This document shows positions 59,960-64,000 of a stretch of 64,000 nucleotides of DNA, in pieces. The notes under the pieces were generated by a model that was given only the letters and a program-made list of their open reading frames with translations, did no database searches and was not told where the DNA came from. The stretch comes from Aplysia californica. Taxonomy: Eukaryota; Mollusca; Gastropoda; Aplysiida; Aplysiidae. The number at the start of each line of letters is the position of its first letter. Position 1 is the first letter of the stretch. The translations under genes were made by a program, and so were the position numbers. The stretch is taken from assembly GCF_000002075.1 (NCBI RefSeq), contig NW_004797295.1:450493-514492 (forward strand), read 5' to 3'.

Positions 59960-61665
59960 CAGAGCTGTTAAAGTACTTTTTAAAAAGTACTTAAGTACAA
60001 ATTTAAGTACAATCTAAAAAGTACAGTATAAAAGTACTTTCCTGTAAAATCTACTTGAATACAAGTACTTTTTTAAAAAGTACTTGAATATGAGTACATT
60101 TTAAGTACTTTCTGCTAATATGCTAAAGCACTTCAGTGCTTATAATGCAAAACATCATATTGAAGAACATATCCAGTATATTTGACAAATTAGGCTATTT
60201 ATTACTAAAAATGTCAACAGTATTCCAAGCGTTTGAATACAATGTACGCACTGGACCTAGGGGGAAATGGTCCGTAAAATTGAAAAAAAAAACACAAAAA
60301 ACAGATGCAACTAGTGGGAAAGTGATATTATAAATAGAACTTGTTAGAGCAAGACAATGTGATCAAATGTAAGTCAGTCCAAGAGGTCGGAAAGTTCTAC
60401 AGTTGTAGGAAAAGTATCCAAATTGGAATTTGTAGATACAAAGTTGCTCTAAGAAAACATAAAATTGATGAAAATGGCCAGCATTGAAATGGAAAAGTGA
60501 ATTGAATTCTTCATTAACAATTCCTCAAGGAATCAATGTAGCCTTAAGCAATAAAAACCACCCAAAAAAAAAGTTCAAAAGAAATTTAGGTAGCTTAAAA
60601 CATTTTTGTTCTTAGATATATATACAATGAGAACACAGTTTCAGTTTCAATTGATTATAGAAAAAGCAGTAAAACAGATTTTGGTCACACTCCGTGGACA
60701 ATGGCGCCCACGGCAAACCCTTAGAGTCTGGTAAGAGTAGTGTAACCAAAGATTCTCTACTACAGTAGTCTCCGCCTAAGATCCCAGTGCTCAGAAGCAA
60801 GGAAAATATATATATATGGGATCTTAGCCGACGAAGCCAAGGAAGAATCTACAGTGACCCATGAACTGACGTGACCTCTGGGTGGATTTATGACATACGG
60901 CGAGCAAAGAGTGGCCAACCTTGACGACCAATCACAGTGGCATGAGGCATGCCATATACATTGTATATACACTCACTAGCCTATCGTGAGTCTTGATATC
61001 TTTTCTACGTTTACCCAGTTGCCCCTCCCCTTTACCTGTCCAACAATTTTAGCTTTTCATCTCTGATTGAGTCCCCCCCCCCCAACCCCCACCTTTGTCG
61101 TTACGTACCATTACGTTGTGACCACACAAATTAAAATTCAGGCTGTCTCGCAAAGAGAAAAACTGCTTTCAATGGTCTGGCAAGTGTTCTCAGTTTGATG
61201 TGATCCCACCTGGAGCGAACTTGTAGGCCATACCCACCCAGCGAGTGATGTAAGTTTAGGTGGCGAGATGAGATGCGAGTGCGATGTGTGGGGAAAAAAA
61301 CCGCATCGGTCAGTTCACACCTTGGGGTGATCCCGTCTCGAGCAAACATTGTACCGTTTCATGGAGTTTTACAATGCTTGTGATCACATTCACGAGAGTG
61401 GCTGATCTTTGACGCGACGGGCCGCTCTTTGATCTCAACTTTGTGCCCGCCCAGGTGTTTGTTCCGTAAATTATGATCAGGAATGCAGGCATTTACCCTG
61501 TCATTAAGCTTCAAAAGTACTCAAAATGTACTTTAAAAATACTCAAAAGTACTTTTATAAAAAGTATCGGAGTACAGTAAAAGTACTGGTTCTCAAAAAT
61601 GTACTGGAGTACAGTAAAAGTACCAAAAATTGTAACGTACTAGTACTCTGTTACAACCAGCTCTG
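59960..61665. mobile_element. Tol2-like hAT element, non-autonomous, 1.7 kb
   Basis: It starts CAGAGCTGTTAAAGTACTTT and ends ACAACCAGCTCTG; AGTAGGCC occurs exactly on both sides (59952-59959, 61666-61673), a perfect 8-bp duplication. Both subterminal zones are packed with AAGTACTT/AGTACTTTT words, just as in Tol2, whose ends I recall as CAGAGGTGTAAA followed by AGTACTTGAG. No hAT transposase was recognised. A pogo-like element (60763 onward) is nested inside. Confidence 0.92.
60763..61490 (+). mobile_element. Pogo-like element, CAGTAGTCTCCGCCTAAG family, right-truncated, nested in the hAT
   Basis: TA then CAGTAGTCTCCGCCTAAG ATCC at the left. The body shares TTGGGGTGATCCCGTCT, GCAAACATTGTA and GACGCGACGG with 26240-26340. 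The matching right end was not found before the hAT subterminal repeats resume at about 61505. Confidence 0.75.
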
Positions 61666-61734
61666 AGTAGGCCTCCCATAGTAATTTAATCTAGACAATC
61701 TTTTACGTGTGTATGAACTGGTCTGGACAACTTT

Positions 61735-61775
61735 GTGTTGCAAGTGCTGTAAAACATCGACAAAAACTTTTTTTA
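61735..61775 (+). repeat. Fragment of the shared LINE/SINE tail
   Basis: TTGTGTTGCAAGTGCTGTAA AACA is a decayed version of the GCAGTTGCGAGTGCCGTAAA tail. Confidence 0.45.
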
Positions 61776-62862
61776 AACTCACTTCAGACGGGTCACACAA
61801 CAGTTGCGTGACCCCTGCCACGACGCTCGCGACGGGTCTCACAAGCCCTGCCTGATCAACTTTGGAATTGTTTTTTTCGCTCTACAAATCACGCACGGAT
61901 CGCGAGACCCGCCTCGTACCCTTGTTTGGCCAAGCCTGAGCTACTTAGACTTCGTTTCGTATCTCTGGGGTCGGTAGTTTTTAAGTTATTGAAGGTGAAG
62001 GACAGTGACCCCAACTGGGGTTGAACAGACCGGAACTCGCGCTTTGTTTTTTTCTATACAGCTGATAGTAATCTGACAGTTGCGTCGTAGTAACAGTCGA
62101 AGAAGTCGCATGAACAAGAATCACATAATTTCGCCGTTTTCTATACTTCTGTGCGTTTTACTAGTTCTAGTTAGTGTCTCAGAATATGTGTCTGATAGTT
62201 AGGATCCTGGATATGTACCCGAACACGGCCCGAGTCGTAGTTCTAGGGCTAGATCTAGCACTAGTACCGGTGTTGTTTTTCGCGCAACGAAATCACAACG
62301 TCGTGACGTAACATCTGTCTCATGTAATTCAGTGTATTGGTCTGAATCAATGCACAGACCAGCTTTTATATTTTCACCAAACACTCGCACATGTACACAA
62401 ATCAAACCAGAACACTTTGAACTTTTATTTTTGTTGTTGTAGTGAATTTCATTCTACTTGTCACGTCTCTGGAAATTTTTCGGAAAATCAAATTCATGCC
62501 AATTTTTTAAAAATCATACAAATTAAAGTATTAGACTTAGACAACTTTAGTTTTTTGTATTAGATTAAGCTTGAATGTTACTTTACTGTGTCAAAAAATT
62601 ATTACAATAGGGTAATTCTGAGAGTTGTGGTGATTTATTGAAATACCCCCAAAAACGCCAGTCTTCAACGCTTGTGACTGGTGAAAGGGCCCAGTTGCAA
62701 GTGAGTTAAGCCTTGCATCTCAACAAGGCAACAGGTAATTTAATGATTAGAAACACTGTGTACTTCTGTGTACGGTTGCGTTGCACGGATTCATATTGGA
62801 CAGGCCACTTTTACACACACGCTGTGTAGTGTAGTACAAGTACTGCACATAGTGTAGGCTAA
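61776..62862. other. Probable first intron, no gene recognised
   Basis: Less AT-rich around 61800-62300 with CpG-containing words (GACGGGTCTCACAAG, CGCGAGACCCGCC) that suggest a further unplaced transposon fragment. No frame of interest. Confidence 0.4.
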
Positions 62863-62864
62863 TA

Positions 62865-63442
62865 CAATGGAACTTTTGGATTCAACAAGAACTCGTATTC
62901 AACGAGATGAGATAGATTCCCTGTTTTTTTCTTCTTTAAAATCAATAAAAATAACCCGGATTCAACGAGCACTTAAATCAGCGAGCTCGGATTCAACAAG
63001 ATCGCTTCCAGGGTGAACAGTCCCCGAAGACGTGGCTTTGCTCATTTTTCTCCCACAACCAACTTTATTAACGGAAACCATCCATTGCACCTGCATCATG
63101 AACCTTTATTCACTTAGCTGATTGCATGCGACCTATCAACGGCCTTTTTTCATACCAACCAAAAGTTGCCGTACGCTAGGCTCTACGCAGTAACACAACT
63201 TTTAAATTTTTAAGTAAACAATCGAGATGACACTAGGCGTGTGCATTTGAACGAATCTGTCTTTTTTTTACACAGCTTATAATCAGGTATTTCAGGCACT
63301 ACCTGTGACTTCTCTTTTTACATTACTTGCTCAGTGCCTGTAATTATCGACACAAAACCTCGCGTTTGCTATAACGAACACTTGGATTCAATTAGATTTT
63401 AGGTCAGGCCTGGTGACCTCAGTACATGTACGAGTTCCACTG
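62865..63442. mobile_element. Pogo-like MITE with CAGTGGAACT-type ends, 578 bp
   Basis: CAATGGAACTTTTGGATTCA at the left and ATGTACGAGTTCCACTG at the right pair, with TA outside both (62863-62864, 63443-63444). GGATTCAAC-type words recur near both ends. Non-coding. Confidence 0.75.
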
Positions 63443-63466
63443 TACTGGGTGCCCATTATAACGGCT

Positions 63467-63565
63467 GGATCAGGCCGATCTCCCGACTAGGTCATCTGAA
63501 ACTGAAAACAAACACGTTTGTTTTTGAGGCGACAGAGTCGGCGAACGGCCCGATCTGCTGATCCC
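63467..63565. repeat. Fold-back hairpin, copy 2
   Basis: GGATCAGGCCGATC and CCCGACT at the left pair imperfectly with AGTCGGCGAACGGCCCGATC at the right; the centre AAAACAAACACGTTTGTTTT is itself palindromic. It shares the centre and arms with 24757-24870. Confidence 0.75.
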
Positions 63566-63599
63566 ATCCGCAGTGGGCAGCCCGCTATAACCAATTTGT

Positions 63600-64000
63600 C
63601 CACAGAGCGGGTACACACTTCATTTGCTGACTCTCCTACTCGGTGATCTTGTAGTTCCGTTCGTTAAAGAAAAAGAAAGTGGCTATTCTCACCCGCCCGG
63701 AAGTTCTCGCAAGATCTACTCCTCCCCTCTTCTCTCTCTCTCTGTCTCTTTCTGAATACTGTCTATCGGTGAGGACGATCAAATTGACCAAAACAAAGTT
63801 AAAAAATGATGTTAAAACACAAAAGTAAATTAATTTGGTTGTCTACAAAGATGCTACGGCTATTTAACTTTTCAAATCGAGCCGAACTACGCGGGTCGCC
63901 ATTTTGTTTTGTTCTCTCTCTTTCTCTCTCTCACTCTCTCTCTCCACTGCCCACAGACAAAATTGTACGCTTTTAGTAGGCTACAAGTAGGCCTACAGTT
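63600..64000 (-). promoter_or_regulatory. Possible 5' region of the UBA-UBX-LRR gene
   Basis: Higher-GC sequence with two CT-rich runs (63725-63752 and 63911-63945) surrounding the candidate YY1-like start at 63902. No TATA box was convincing. Inferred only from the position upstream of the gene. Confidence 0.3.
63891..63902 (-). CDS. Candidate first coding exon (MATR) of the UBA-UBX-LRR gene
   Basis: The UBA exon begins in phase 0 without a convincing start, so a short upstream coding exon is needed. On the minus strand at 63902 there is AAAATGGCGACC, a strong Kozak context that also matches the YY1-type initiator often overlapping the starts of housekeeping genes. The frame reads MATR and then meets GTAGTT, a weak but usable donor that would join phase 0 to phase 0. 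It follows a CT/GA-rich stretch (plus 63911-63945) typical of a 5' UTR. It would make a 5.2-kb first intron. Other short exons cannot be excluded. Confidence 0.3.

Noticed and set aside
1-64000. Retroviral, LTR or Polinton-like fossils
   Set aside because: I looked for paired long terminal repeats, polypurine tracts and capsid, polymerase, integrase or envelope motifs and saw none that I could support.
1-64000. CRISPR array, operon or other prokaryotic system
   Set aside because: Repeats present are transposon ends or microsatellites, and genes are spliced; nothing prokaryotic is supported.

Overview
The window is eukaryotic nuclear DNA: AT-rich, with short GT-AG exons, long introns and dense transposon debris. 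It was read by eye and by codon-phase bookkeeping only. The organism is most likely a mollusc, probably a gastropod. This is inferred from the invertebrate-type gene content, the long tRNA-headed SINEs sharing a LINE tail, and the mix of hAT, TTAA-target and pogo-like elements. No species is claimed. There is no bacterial gene organisation, no CRISPR array, and no LTR retroelement or other virus-like element that I could recognise.

Two protein genes face each other tail to tail. On the plus strand, 81-24142 is the last 25 exons (790 residues plus stop) of Integrator subunit 3 (INTS3); its first roughly 230 residues lie left of the window. On the minus strand, 58654-35393 is a 23-exon gene (877 visible residues plus stop, every exon junction in phase). 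Its product joins an N-terminal UBA domain, a charged helical segment, a UBX domain of the UBXN1/SAKS1 type with the p97-contacting FPR residues, an acidic and Gly/Asn-rich linker, and about 15 leucine-rich repeats of the RNI/AMN1 type. A tiny first exon with a YY1-like start at 63902-63891 is a guess. INTS3 acts in Integrator and in the SOSS single-strand-DNA-binding complex; the UBX-LRR protein looks like a p97/ubiquitin adaptor. Nothing suggests that the two genes work together beyond adjacency.

Layout: 1-24142, INTS3 with introns carrying tRNA-derived SINEs, a LINE 3' end, pogo-like elements, a tandem fold-back repeat and a 220-bp CT microsatellite. 24143-35392, intergenic and dominated by TA-target and TTAA-target DNA transposons, several nested inside one another. 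35393-58654, the UBA-UBX-LRR gene, whose introns hold a three-deep transposon nest (39229-41939), a piggyBac-type relic and a minus-strand LINE 3' end. 58655-64000, a probable long first intron and 5' region with a Tol2-like hAT element (perfect 8-bp target duplication), another pogo-like element and a fold-back hairpin.

The most useful observations are: the UBA-UBX-LRR architecture; a SINE whose target duplication copies the exon-6 splice donor of INTS3; TTAA insertions whose empty sites can be read from paralogous repeats in the same window; and a 3' tail shared by one LINE and two SINE families.
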